A stretch of 42,750 bases of DNA from Trueperaceae bacterium (lineage in GTDB: Bacteria; Deinococcota; Deinococci; Deinococcales; Trueperaceae): contig SLRS01000027.1 in assembly GCA_007130855.1 (NCBI GenBank), positions 1-42,750 of the forward strand, given 5' to 3'. Positions 32,171-39,716 of this stretch are shown here, in pieces (positions within the stretch are counted from its first letter, which is position 1; each line of letters starts with the position of its first letter). Position numbers and translations under genes: made by a program. Under the pieces are notes generated by a model. The model saw nothing but the letters and a program-made list of their open reading frames with translations, searched no databases and was not told the DNA's origin.

Positions 32171-32986
32171 CTACCCTTCGGCGGCTGCGTCGAGCCCCGC
32201 GTACCGGTCCGTGCCGAGGACGAAGCCACCGTCGACGAGGAGCTCCGCGCCGGTGATGTAGTCGGCGTCGGGGCCGACGAAGAAGCGCACAGCCTTCGCG
32301 ACGTCGTCCACGGTCGCCAGCCGGCCCCAGGGGATGGTGGCCGCGCCGGCGGCCCGGAGTTGCGCCTCGCTGTAGTGCTTGCGTTCTCCGGGCGTGTCCA
32401 CCCAGCCAGGAACGACCTGGTTGACGTTGATGTGCTTCGGGGCGAGCTCGCCGGCGATGGACTTGGCGAAGTGGCTCCCCGCCGCCTTCGCCATGTTGTA
32501 GGCGGAACTGCCGGCGATCGGCAGGAAGGCCCGCACGGACCCGATCAGCACGATCTTGCCGCGGCTCTCCCCCAGCGGCTCCTGCCGCACCATCTGCTGC
32601 GCGGCGAGTTGCGCCACGTGCACGACGCCGAGTTGCATGACCTCCAGGGTGCGTCGGAAGCCCTCCCAGCTCGCTTCGAGGATCGGTTCGCGCACGGACG
32701 AGGCGTGGCTGGTCACCACCACGTCGAGCCGCCCGAACTGCGCCACCGTGGCCTCGACCATCTCCCGCACCGCCGCGCGGTCGGAGACGTCGATCGCGTG
32801 GATCACGGCCTCACGGCCGCGTGCTCGGACCTCCCGAGCCACCTCCGCGGCATCCTCGCCACCGGCGACATCGCTCACGACGATGTCGAGGCCCCCCGCG
32901 GCGAGCATGAGCGCGACTGCGCGCCCGATACCGCGCGCACCGCCCGTGACGAGCCCCACGCGCCCGATCAGCGTCGGCTCAGCCAC
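32171..32986 (-). CDS. short-chain dehydrogenase/reductase
   Basis: A 271-residue SDR. The cofactor loop TGGARGIG is at residues 14-21, the catalytic Ser is S150 and the Tyr/Lys pair is Y163/K167 (YNMAK). The structural NNAG motif is replaced by SHAS, seen in some sugar and polyol dehydrogenases. 'DV' at 40 and 'ID V' near 65 place cofactor-binding acidic residues, favouring NAD(H). It overlaps the aminotransferase gene by 8 nt and closes a three-gene operon. Substrate unknown. Confidence 0.87.
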   Translation of the reverse strand: MAEPTLIGRVGLVTGGARGIGRAVALMLAAGGLDIVVSDVAGGEDAAEVAREVRARGREAVIHAIDVSDRAAVREMVEATVAQFGRLDVVVTSHASSVREPILEASWEGFRRTLEVMQLGVVHVAQLAAQQMVRQEPLGESRGKIVLIGSVRAFLPIAGSSAYNMAKAAGSHFAKSIAGELAPKHINVNQVVPGWVDTPGERKHYSEAQLRAAGAATIPWGRLATVDDVAKAVRFFVGPDADYITGAELLVDGGFVLGTDRYAGLDAAAEG

Positions 32987-34307
32987 CAGCGCCTCGCTCG
33001 TCGCCCAGGTGGGCCCGACGCACCTCCTGAAGCGCCGCCTCGAAGACGTCGGCGACGCGCGCTAGGTCGGCATCGCCGTGCGCCGCCGAGAAGCCGTGAT
33101 GCGGTGACACCGCCAGGTAGACGCCGCGCTCGAAGCATGCCGCGATGAAGGTCATGAGCATGGCGCGATCTTGCGTGGCGGCCTCACGGTAGTTGGTGAC
33201 GGGCCCGTCCACACCGAAGTAGAGGCCGAAGCGCGGACCGACGTGTTGCAGTCGGACCCGTACCCCGCTGCGGTCGATCGCTTGCTGGAAGGCGCCGTAG
33301 AAGCGATCGGCTCGGGCATTGAGCGTTTCGAAGAAGCCAGGCCGCGCGTACTCGCGGAGCGCGGCGCGAGCCGCCTTGACGGCGGTGAGGTGCGCCAGGT
33401 AGGTGCCGCTCATCTCGCTGTCGCCGATGGGCCGCAGGTGTTCCATGATGGCGCGCGTTCCGGCGAGGGCGCTGATGGGCAGACCTCCACCGAAGGCCTT
33501 GCCGATCGCGCAGAGGTCGGGCGTGACGCCGAGGTAGCCCTGCGCGCAACGCCGGTGCATGCGGAAGGCGGTGAGGATCTCGTCGAAGAAGAGGACGACG
33601 CCGTACTCGGTGCAGAGCTCCCGGCAGCGCTCGATGAAGCCCACGAGTGGCACGATGCAGCCGGAGTCGTAGTTGATGGGCTCCATGAAGAGCGCGGCCG
33701 TCTCGTACCCGTGTGTCCGGAAGGCGCGCTCGAGGCTCTCGACGTCGTTGAAGGGCAAGACGACGAGCTCGCGCGCCAGATCCGGTGGCATCCCGGCGGA
33801 CTCCGGGTACGGTGTCGGGCGCTCGGCCGGACCAGCCATGTCGATCGGCGGCGCGACGCTGTAGTTCAACAGGTCCGAGTAGCCGTGGAAGTGCCCTTCG
33901 AACTTCATGACCATCCGGCGGTCCGTGGCGGCGCGGGCGAGCCGCAGTCCGTGCATGACGGTTTCGGTCCCGCTGCCGGCGAAGCGCACCATGTCCGCGC
34001 ACGGCACCATCTCGACGACCTGTTCGGCGAGTCGCGCGTGGTCTTCCGTCTCGTAAGCGCAGATCACCCCCTGTGCCAGCGCCTCCCGCACCGCCGCGGT
34101 GACCGCAGGATGGTCGTGTCCCAACAACGACGCCCCATGGGAGACGCACATGTCGATGAACTCGTGCCCCTCGATGTCGAACACCCGCGCGCCGTCGCCG
34201 CGCTCGAGGTAGAGCGGGTGGCCGAGCGCCGCATTGGCCCTCGCGGTGGCGCTCACCCCTCCGGGCATGAAGCGTTGCGCGAACTCGAAATGCTTCACGT
34301 ACGACAT
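32979..34307 (-). CDS. class III aminotransferase, glutamate-1-semialdehyde aminomutase-like
   Basis: A 442-residue PLP enzyme. K270 in 'CAIGKAFGGGLPISALAG' is the Schiff-base lysine, D242 in 'VVLFFDEILTAFRM' pairs with the pyridine nitrogen, and GSGTE (111-115) binds phosphate. It resembles HemL but has a longer length and sits between two SDR genes, so it probably transaminates a sugar- or polyol-derived aldehyde or ketone rather than making 5-aminolevulinate. GGAGGGGA precedes the ATG. Confidence 0.88.
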   Translation of the reverse strand: MSYVKHFEFAQRFMPGGVSATARANAALGHPLYLERGDGARVFDIEGHEFIDMCVSHGASLLGHDHPAVTAAVREALAQGVICAYETEDHARLAEQVVEMVPCADMVRFAGSGTETVMHGLRLARAATDRRMVMKFEGHFHGYSDLLNYSVAPPIDMAGPAERPTPYPESAGMPPDLARELVVLPFNDVESLERAFRTHGYETAALFMEPINYDSGCIVPLVGFIERCRELCTEYGVVLFFDEILTAFRMHRRCAQGYLGVTPDLCAIGKAFGGGLPISALAGTRAIMEHLRPIGDSEMSGTYLAHLTAVKAARAALREYARPGFFETLNARADRFYGAFQQAIDRSGVRVRLQHVGPRFGLYFGVDGPVTNYREAATQDRAMLMTFIAACFERGVYLAVSPHHGFSAAHGDADLARVADVFEAALQEVRRAHLGDERGAGG

Positions 34308-34352
34308 GGGTCCCCTCCGCCCGACAGGTGCGGGCAGCGCCGAGCGCGACCG

Positions 34353-35147
34353 CTAGGCATCGTCGCCGACGGTGGCCTTGGTCGCGCCGGTGGATATCCC
34401 GCCATCGACGAGGATGGTCTGCCCCGTCATGTACGCGCACGCGTCGGAAGCGAGGAAGACCACCGCGCCGTCGAGGTCGTGGGGCTGGCCGTGCCGACCG
34501 AGGGGAATGCGCTCCTCCAAGTACGCGACCCACGCCGCATCGCGATAGAGCACCCGGTTCTGGTCGGTCTCGAACCAACCTGGAGCCAGGCAGTTCACGG
34601 TGATCCCGTTCTCGCCCCACTCGTCGGCGAGGCTCATGGTCAGCTGCTTCACCCCGCCGCGGCTGGCGCAATAGGGAGCGATGCCGGCGTAGCCGAACAC
34701 GCTCGTCACCGAGCCGATGTTCACCACGCGCCCATAGCCGCGGGCGATCATCCTCCTCGCCACCGCCTGCGCCACGAAGAAGGCACCCCGTAGGTTCGTG
34801 TCCAACACGCTGTTCCAGTCGTCCCACGTCACCTCCACCGCCGGCTTGCGGATGTTCACGCCAGCGTTGTTGATGAGGATGTCGATCTTGCCGTAGCGCT
34901 CCTGCGCCGCCTCGACCATGCGCTCGATGCTCGCGAGGTCGCGCACCTCGAGCTCGAGGGGGAGCGCGCGGCGGCCCAGGTCCTCGACCGTCTGCCGGGT
35001 CTCCGCGAGGGCCTCCAGCCTGCGGCTGGTGATGACCAGATCGGCGCCGGCAGCGGCGAGGGCGCGGGCGAAGTGGGAGCCCAGGCCCCGGCTGGCCCCC
35101 GTGACGATCGCCGTCTTGCCGCTGAGATCGAAGTGGTCGGCCATCAT
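34353..35147 (-). CDS. SDR with Y-x3-R in place of Y-x3-K
   Basis: A 264-residue SDR with TGASRGLG (16-23), NNAG (93-96), S146 and Y159, but the catalytic lysine is R163 (YCASR). The rest resembles gluconate 5-dehydrogenase-type SDRs. ATG 35147 is chosen because TATCAT lies 7 nt upstream, the leaderless spacing; an in-frame ATG at 35156 overlaps that box. It is the first gene of the SDR-aminotransferase-SDR operon. Loss of the lysine may lower activity or change chemistry. Confidence 0.85.
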   Translation of the reverse strand: MMADHFDLSGKTAIVTGASRGLGSHFARALAAAGADLVITSRRLEALAETRQTVEDLGRRALPLELEVRDLASIERMVEAAQERYGKIDILINNAGVNIRKPAVEVTWDDWNSVLDTNLRGAFFVAQAVARRMIARGYGRVVNIGSVTSVFGYAGIAPYCASRGGVKQLTMSLADEWGENGITVNCLAPGWFETDQNRVLYRDAAWVAYLEERIPLGRHGQPHDLDGAVVFLASDACAYMTGQTILVDGGISTGATKATVGDDA

Positions 35148-35154
35148 GCCTCGC

Positions 35155-35160
35155 ATGATA
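35155..35160 (-). promoter_or_regulatory. -10 box of the SDR-aminotransferase operon
   Basis: TATCAT on the minus strand, then 7 nt, then ATG 35147. Confidence 0.45.
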
Positions 35161-35347
35161 GGTCAGGTCCTGCCAGCGCCGACGCGTTCGGGGCGGGGCA
35201 CGGCTCGCGAACAGCTGGGGCAGCAACACCTCATCGGCCCTTGCGGCCAGGCCCCAAACGCTGTCGGATGGCTGAAGCCGCCGCGTAGCCGTTGGGCTCG
35301 GCGACGAATGCGGAGGACGGGAGCGGTGGGGCGCGCACCATGCGCGC
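35161..35347. other. divergent intergenic stretch
   Basis: Apart from the minus-strand -10 at its left edge, nothing clear is seen before the mntA-like gene; that gene has no strong ribosome binding site. Confidence 0.3.
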
Positions 35348-35758
35348 ATGTCGAGCGAGGCATTGCGTCGGGAGATCGTGCGGGTGCTGCGCGCAGCGAT
35401 CCCCGGCCTGCAGCTCGTACTCCTGTTCGGTTCGCACGCGCGCGGCGACACGACGCCGGCGAGCGACGTCGACGTGGCCTTCCTCGCCTCCGAGTCGCCG
35501 GCTCCCTCGCTCGTGCTCGCGGCTCGGCAGCAGCTCGAGCGGGCGACCGGTTCCGACGTCCATCTGATCGACCTGCGCACCGCGAGCACGGTGTTCCGGC
35601 ACGAGATCGTGCAGTGGGGCGAGGTGCTGCTGAGCGTTGGTGGTGCCGAGGTCGAGGCGTTCCTCGACTTCGCGCTGCGCGACTACGTCCGCTTGAACGA
35701 GGAGCAAGCCGGCATCCTCCAGGACATCCGAGAGCGGGGCCGCGTCCATGGTCGTTGA
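35348..35758 (+). CDS. mntA: MNT-type nucleotidyltransferase antitoxin
   Basis: A 136-residue minimal nucleotidyltransferase with the core G28-S29-x10-D40-x-D42 (GSHARGDTTPASDVD). In type VII toxin-antitoxin systems MntA-like proteins AMP-modify the HEPN toxin on a tyrosine near its active site. The next gene is such a toxin and overlaps it by 11 nt, so the pairing is secure. The C-terminal helix 'FALRDYVRLNEEQAGILQDI' is also typical. Confidence 0.87.
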   Translation: MSSEALRREIVRVLRAAIPGLQLVLLFGSHARGDTTPASDVDVAFLASESPAPSLVLAARQQLERATGSDVHLIDLRTASTVFRHEIVQWGEVLLSVGGAEVEAFLDFALRDYVRLNEEQAGILQDIRERGRVHGR

Positions 35759-36161
35759 CGTGGTGATGAACAAGGCGGCCACCATCGAGCGCTGCTTGGC
35801 GCGCGTGCGCGAGGAGTTCGGCGCAGACGGCGCCGAGCTGGGTGTCGATCAGCGCCGTCAGGACGCGCTCGTGCTGAATCTGTTGCGGGCGTGCGAGACC
35901 GCCATCGACCTTGCGATGCAGGCGGTGCGTGTGCGCGGGCTCGGGGCTCCCCAGAGTAGCCGTGATGCGTTCGCGAAGCTCGTCGAGGCCGGCCTCCTCG
36001 GGCGCGGGGTCGGCGACGACCTACAGCGCATGGTGGGGTTCCGCGACATCGCCGTCCATCGCTACCAGGACCTGGATCTCGACGTGCTGCGTGCGATCGT
36101 GCGCCAGGAGCTGGGCGGCTACGGCGCGTTCATCACCGCGATGCTGCGGGCAAGCGACTGA
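35748..36161 (+). CDS. hepT: HEPN-domain toxin HepT
   Basis: A 137-residue HEPN protein. The RNase motif R-x4-H-x-Y is R99-H104-Y106 (RDIAVHRY); Y106 is the tyrosine expected to be adenylylated by the antitoxin. All catalytic residues are intact, so the system could be active. ATG 35748 lies inside mntA; GTG 35760 and ATG 35766 are alternatives. Confidence 0.87.
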   Translation: MVVDVVMNKAATIERCLARVREEFGADGAELGVDQRRQDALVLNLLRACETAIDLAMQAVRVRGLGAPQSSRDAFAKLVEAGLLGRGVGDDLQRMVGFRDIAVHRYQDLDLDVLRAIVRQELGGYGAFITAMLRASD

Positions 36162-36171
36162 GGCCCGAACG

Positions 36172-36194
36172 CCTAGCGACACGATGAAGCTAGG
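36172..36194. terminator. weak dyad between convergent genes
   Basis: CCTAGC (36172-36177), 11 nt, GCTAGG (36189-36194), between the convergent hepT and DUF899 genes. The loop is long and there is no T tract. Confidence 0.25.
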
Positions 36195-36251
36195 GCTAAC
36201 GCCGTGCCAGTCCGGGCCATGTCGCTGGTGCTCACGGAGCGTCGCGCCGGG

Positions 36252-37058
36252 TCACAGAGCGGGATACTCGTCGGGATACGGCATCGTCGGGCTCCCCGCC
36301 TGGAGGGCGAGTCCCGTCGTCCGGCCCTCGGGCTCCTCCCACGGCTCTTGGCGCCCGAGGGCGGTGAGGTCGAGGAGGTCGTTGGAGGTGCCGACTTCGG
36401 CGCCCCGCGCGTAGGTCGAGTACGTGTGGAACACGCGTTCGCCCACGCGCAGGAAGGCGCTGAGGCCGGGGAGCTCGATCGGCTGCTCGCCCTCGACGTA
36501 GTACGCCGTGCCGGCCCGCTCGTGCTCATCACGCGTGCGGTAGTTGTACTGCAGTGGGGCGACGCGTTCGTCGAGGGTGACGTGGAAGTCGTAGTTGAAG
36601 GGTCCCGAGCCCGAGGAGTACCACGGCATGCGCCAACCCATCCGTGCTCGGAAGGCCGCGAGCTTCGGGTACGGCGCTCGCGACACCAGCACGAAGGTCG
36701 TTGAGCGAGCTCGCAGGTGGTTGAGGTGGCCGCGCGCGATCTCGTCGACCGCTGCTGAGCAACTTCGGCAGGGCAGGTCCCAGTCCGGACCGTACATCAC
36801 GTGCTGGACGATCAGTTGGACGCGGTCTTCGAACAGGTCGAGCAAGCTGGCCTCGCCGTTCGGACCGTCGAAGCGGTAGTCGGTCGTCATCTCCACCATC
36901 GGCAGGCGTCGCCGCTGCGCGTTGAGCGCGTCGCGCTCGCGCGTGAGCGCCTTCTCGCGCTCGAGCAGGTCGGAGCGCGCCTGAAGCCAGGTCGTGCGCG
37001 GGACGATCTCGGGCAGGTTCAGGCCCTCGAGGCCGCCGTTCGTATGGTCATCGGTCAT
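36252..37058 (-). CDS. DUF899 thioredoxin-like protein
   Basis: A 268-residue DUF899 protein. The thioredoxin-like domain has the CxxC site 'DLPCRSCSAAVDEIARGHLN' and the strand 'TTFVLVSRAPYPKLAAFRAR', then 'RMGWRMPWYSSG' as in the family. Such proteins are predicted redox enzymes without known substrate. ATG 37058 is chosen because AAGGGG overlaps the marR stop 8 nt upstream; GTG 37067 is possible. The gene is co-transcribed with and coupled to the marR gene. A decayed copy lies at 22127-22300. Confidence 0.85.
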   Translation of the reverse strand: MTDDHTNGGLEGLNLPEIVPRTTWLQARSDLLEREKALTRERDALNAQRRRLPMVEMTTDYRFDGPNGEASLLDLFEDRVQLIVQHVMYGPDWDLPCRSCSAAVDEIARGHLNHLRARSTTFVLVSRAPYPKLAAFRARMGWRMPWYSSGSGPFNYDFHVTLDERVAPLQYNYRTRDEHERAGTAYYVEGEQPIELPGLSAFLRVGERVFHTYSTYARGAEVGTSNDLLDLTALGRQEPWEEPEGRTTGLALQAGSPTMPYPDEYPAL

Positions 37059-37070
37059 GCCGCTCACCCC

Positions 37071-37484
37071 TTACCGCTGTGGCATGGCGTGCGCCGCGGG
37101 ATCGCCGCGGGCTTCGTGGTCGAGCCGATCGAGCGCCTCCTTCCAGGCCGGCAGGGCCGCGTTCAGCGCGCAGCGCCCGGCCTCGGTCAACGCGAGCGGG
37201 CGCTCGCGTCCGTCGTCCGCCTCCAGTGTCTCGATCCACCCCTGCCGCTCGAGCGTAGCGGCGCTGCGGGTCAACGTCGTCCGGTCGAGGCCGAGCCCGT
37301 TGGCGAGTCGTCCCCGGCCGGTCGGGCCGCGCTGCGCCAGGGCGGCGAGCACGGAGAACTGCGTGGAGCGCAGTCCACGAGGCCGCAGGTAGGCGTCGAA
37401 GTGCCGTGTGATGGCGCGGGCACGCCGTCGGGCAGCCAGGCAGGGGCAGGCTCTGGTCATGGTGAGGTCGACTGGCGGACACAC
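37071..37484 (-). CDS. MarR-family regulator, copy 2
   Basis: A 137-residue MarR protein closely matching copy 1 at 21668-22093, including the N-terminal CPC motif (RACPCLAARR), 'LRPRGLRSTQFSVLAALAQ' and 'LGLDRTTLTRSAATLERQGW'. The GTG 37484 start is fixed by the promoter: TACACT ends 8 nt upstream, the same as in copy 1. It probably represses its own operon with the DUF899 gene through the palindrome over the -10. The CPC pair beside a CxxC thioredoxin-like partner suggests an oxidant or electrophile signal; this is inference. Confidence 0.86.
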   Translation of the reverse strand: MCPPVDLTMTRACPCLAARRRARAITRHFDAYLRPRGLRSTQFSVLAALAQRGPTGRGRLANGLGLDRTTLTRSAATLERQGWIETLEADDGRERPLALTEAGRCALNAALPAWKEALDRLDHEARGDPAAHAMPQR

Positions 37485-37492
37485 GATGGGTA

Positions 37493-37521
37493 AGTGTATA
37501 CACACGTATCGTCGGGTGCAA
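37493..37521 (-). promoter_or_regulatory. marR promoter with palindromic operator (copy 2)
   Basis: On the minus strand: TTGCAC (37521-37516), 17 bp, TACACT (37498-37493), 8 nt, GTG 37484. The palindrome GTGTATACAC (37494-37503) overlaps the -10. The elements and distances equal those of copy 1. Confidence 0.7.
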
Positions 37522-37731
37522 GCGGCCGCGGCCGCGGCCGCGCTGGTGCTGAGCGTCGGCTGCAGCCGCGCCACGGTTTCGACGGCGTGTCGAGCCGGTT
37601 CTCCTACCAGCGACCCCGCCCTTCGGCGGGTGTCGGATGATGTCGCTTGCCGTCACCGTTGGGGGGACGGGCTTTGCGGGGAGCGCTGGCGAAGCGCGCG
37701 AGCCCTGGCAGGCCCGCGGAGAGGAGGAGCC
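37522..37731. other. divergent intergenic stretch with GC-rich repeat
   Basis: It begins with a perfect (GGCCGC)n-like run at about 37522-37541 and contains a small hairpin CCCGCC-CTTC-GGCGGG (37615-37630). No -10 for the ABC operon is clear; GAGAGGAGGAG precedes the first ABC gene. Confidence 0.4.
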
Positions 37732-38952
37732 ATGTGCCGAGCAGTGCTGGTGCTCGCTTGGAGGAACCTGTTGCGGCAGCGGCGACGCAGCATGCTCTTG
37801 GTGATCGTGGTCGGCTTCGCCACGGCCGGCACGGTGTTCTTCTGGGGCTTCGTCGACGGGTTCGAGCACTCGGTGATGGCCGGCCACGCCCGCTTCATCG
37901 GCGCGCCCGTCCTGGTGATGACGGTCGGTCAGCGCGCCGATCCCGACGTGGAGCACGCGCTCTCCGACCTGAGTTTGGTGGCGCAACTCGAGCGGCACCC
38001 GGCCGTGGCGGCGGCGGTGCCCAGGCTCGAGTTCACCGGGCTCGGCCGTAGCGCGTACGCCAGCGCACCGTTGGCGCTGCGCGGTGTCGACCCGGAATGG
38101 GAGCACCTGGTGAGCGACGTCCCGCAGCACGTTCGCGAGGGACGCATGCTGCACGCCCCCGGCGAGGCGGTCCTCGGCGTGGACCTGGCGGAGCGCCTCG
38201 ACGTGCGCATCGGGGAGCGCCTTGCGCTCGACACGTCGGGGATCGCGGGCCCGCGGGCCGCCGGCCTGACCGTGGTTGGGCTGATCGACTCCGGCATGGC
38301 GTTCGTCGACCGAGGGGCCGTGCTGGTCCACCTCGACCAGGCGCGTGCGCTCACCGGTGTGAAGACGGCGACCGCGGTCGCGCTCGACGTCGCCCGCGGC
38401 CGGGAGGAAGTCGTCGCCGCCGAGTTGAACGCCCGCCTGCCGGCGGACGTGCGGGCCTTCGGCGTGCGCGAACTCCTCGGCCCGGTACGCGAGCACTTCA
38501 CGGCCCACAGCAACCGCATGCTCGTGATCGGCGGCATGTTCGCCGTCTTCGCGGCCATGGCGGTGACCAGCACGGTGCTGGTGTCGGTGATCGAGCGCAC
38601 GCGGGAGTTCGGGGTGATCGCCGCGCTCGGCCTGGCGCCGGGGCCCCTGAGCGCCATGGCGGTGGCCGAGGCCGTTCTCGGCACGGTCCTCGGCTATGGG
38701 GTAGGGCTCGTCGCCGGCTACGCCGTGCTGTGGTGGCTGAGTAGCGTCAACGTGCTCGGGCCGCTGCTCTTCGCCTCCTTCGATGCGGCCTTCGCCTCGC
38801 TCGGTCTCTCGGGCGACTTCTACATGGCCGTCCAGCCGGCGTACGTCGGCTACGCCACGGCCACCATCGTCGTCGCCGCCGTCTTCGCCATCCTCGTCCC
38901 GGCGCGGAGGCTCTGGCGACTCGAGCCGGCCAGCGCCATGCGCGTCGGATGA
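37732..38952 (+). CDS. ABC transporter permease, FtsX/LolC-MacB type
   Basis: A 406-residue permease with one N-terminal membrane helix (about 21-43), a large extracytoplasmic domain, and three C-terminal helices. The FtsX block is visible as 'NRMLVIGGMFAVFAAMAVTS' and 'VIERTREFGVIAALGLAPG'. LolC/E-type permeases extract lipoproteins or export lipids from the inner membrane. GAGGAGG precedes the ATG. It is the first gene of a five-gene operon and pairs with the second permease at 39717. Confidence 0.88.
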   Translation: MCRAVLVLAWRNLLRQRRRSMLLVIVVGFATAGTVFFWGFVDGFEHSVMAGHARFIGAPVLVMTVGQRADPDVEHALSDLSLVAQLERHPAVAAAVPRLEFTGLGRSAYASAPLALRGVDPEWEHLVSDVPQHVREGRMLHAPGEAVLGVDLAERLDVRIGERLALDTSGIAGPRAAGLTVVGLIDSGMAFVDRGAVLVHLDQARALTGVKTATAVALDVARGREEVVAAELNARLPADVRAFGVRELLGPVREHFTAHSNRMLVIGGMFAVFAAMAVTSTVLVSVIERTREFGVIAALGLAPGPLSAMAVAEAVLGTVLGYGVGLVAGYAVLWWLSSVNVLGPLLFASFDAAFASLGLSGDFYMAVQPAYVGYATATIVVAAVFAILVPARRLWRLEPASAMRVG

Positions 38953-38981
38953 CACCGCGCGCAGCGAGTGACGGAGGGATC

Positions 38982-39716
38982 ATGCGACACGTCCTGGTCA
39001 GCCTCACGCTGGTACTGCTCGCGGGTACCACGCTTGCTCAGGTCGACGCCGCTGAGGTCCTGGCCAGGGCCATGGGGCACCTCCGCGGCGGCGAGCTCGT
39101 CGCCACGATCGAGCTCCACGTCACGCGGCCCGACCGCGTGACCCGCTACCTGCTGGAGCTCGTCACCGACGGCGACACCGCCGGGCTCGGGCGCGTGCTC
39201 ACGCCCCCTCGCGACGCCGGCCAGGCGTTCTTGCGCGGTGGCGACAACCTCTTCGTGTACCACCCACGCGTCGGGCGCGCCCTGCGCCTGCCGCCCAGCG
39301 GACGCAGCGACAACTTCCTCGGCTCGGACATCACCTACGGCGACTTCGCCGGACGGGACCTGGAGCGCGACTACCAGAGCCGCGTGCTGCGCGAGGACGG
39401 CACGACCGTGGTCCTGGAGCTGCTCGCCCGGCCCGACGCGCCCACGCCCTTCGGCCGCGTGCTGCTCACGCTCGCTGCCGACACCTTGACTCCGCTCGAG
39501 CAGGTCTTCGAGGACCAGCGCGGCGCGGCGGTGCGCAGGATCGAGTTCGGTGACCACGTCGAGTCGAACGGCCGGCGCTTCCCGACCACGCTCGTCGTGG
39601 AGGACCTGACGCGAGCGGGCCACGAGACCGTCGTCCGCTACGTTCGCTTCTCGTTCGACAGCACGGTCCCAGCGAGCTGCTTCGAGCAGCGCGCGCTCGA
39701 AGTGGGGTGCATGTGA
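38982..39716 (+). CDS. LolA-like outer-membrane lipoprotein-sorting protein
   Basis: A 244-residue protein with a signal peptide (hydrophobic residues about 4-17, cleavage near TLAQ). The mature part follows the 'outer membrane lipoprotein-sorting protein' family: 'QAFLRGGDNLFVYHPRVGRA', 'LPPSGRSDNFLGSDITYGDF' and 'DYQSRVLREDGTTVVLELLA', with 'LTPLEQVFEDQRGAAVRRIE'. The LolA/LolB fold carries a lipid or lipoprotein across the periplasm. Lying between two permease genes, it probably receives cargo from them. CGGAGGG precedes the ATG; its stop abuts the next start. Confidence 0.85.
   Translation: MRHVLVSLTLVLLAGTTLAQVDAAEVLARAMGHLRGGELVATIELHVTRPDRVTRYLLELVTDGDTAGLGRVLTPPRDAGQAFLRGGDNLFVYHPRVGRALRLPPSGRSDNFLGSDITYGDFAGRDLERDYQSRVLREDGTTVVLELLARPDAPTPFGRVLLTLAADTLTPLEQVFEDQRGAAVRRIEFGDHVESNGRRFPTTLVVEDLTRAGHETVVRYVRFSFDSTVPASCFEQRALEVGCM

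Noticed and set aside
32979-34307. hemL for tetrapyrrole synthesis
   Set aside because: The fold matches, but the neighbours are two SDRs and no haem gene is present, so a different transamination is more likely.
33171-34793. Long plus-strand ORF opposite the aminotransferase and SDR genes
   Set aside because: Shadow ORF; no domain, and the minus-strand proteins have intact active sites.
37486-37600. Plus-strand ORF start with lipoprotein-like 'LVLSVGC' after an alanine run
   Set aside because: The alanine run comes from a GGCCGC repeat, the ATG lies inside the marR promoter, and nothing after the Cys looks like a protein.
37048-38955. 635-codon minus-strand ORF across marR, the intergenic region and the first permease
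   Set aside because: Histidine- and arginine-rich shadow translation; both true genes have promoters or ribosome binding sites and family motifs.
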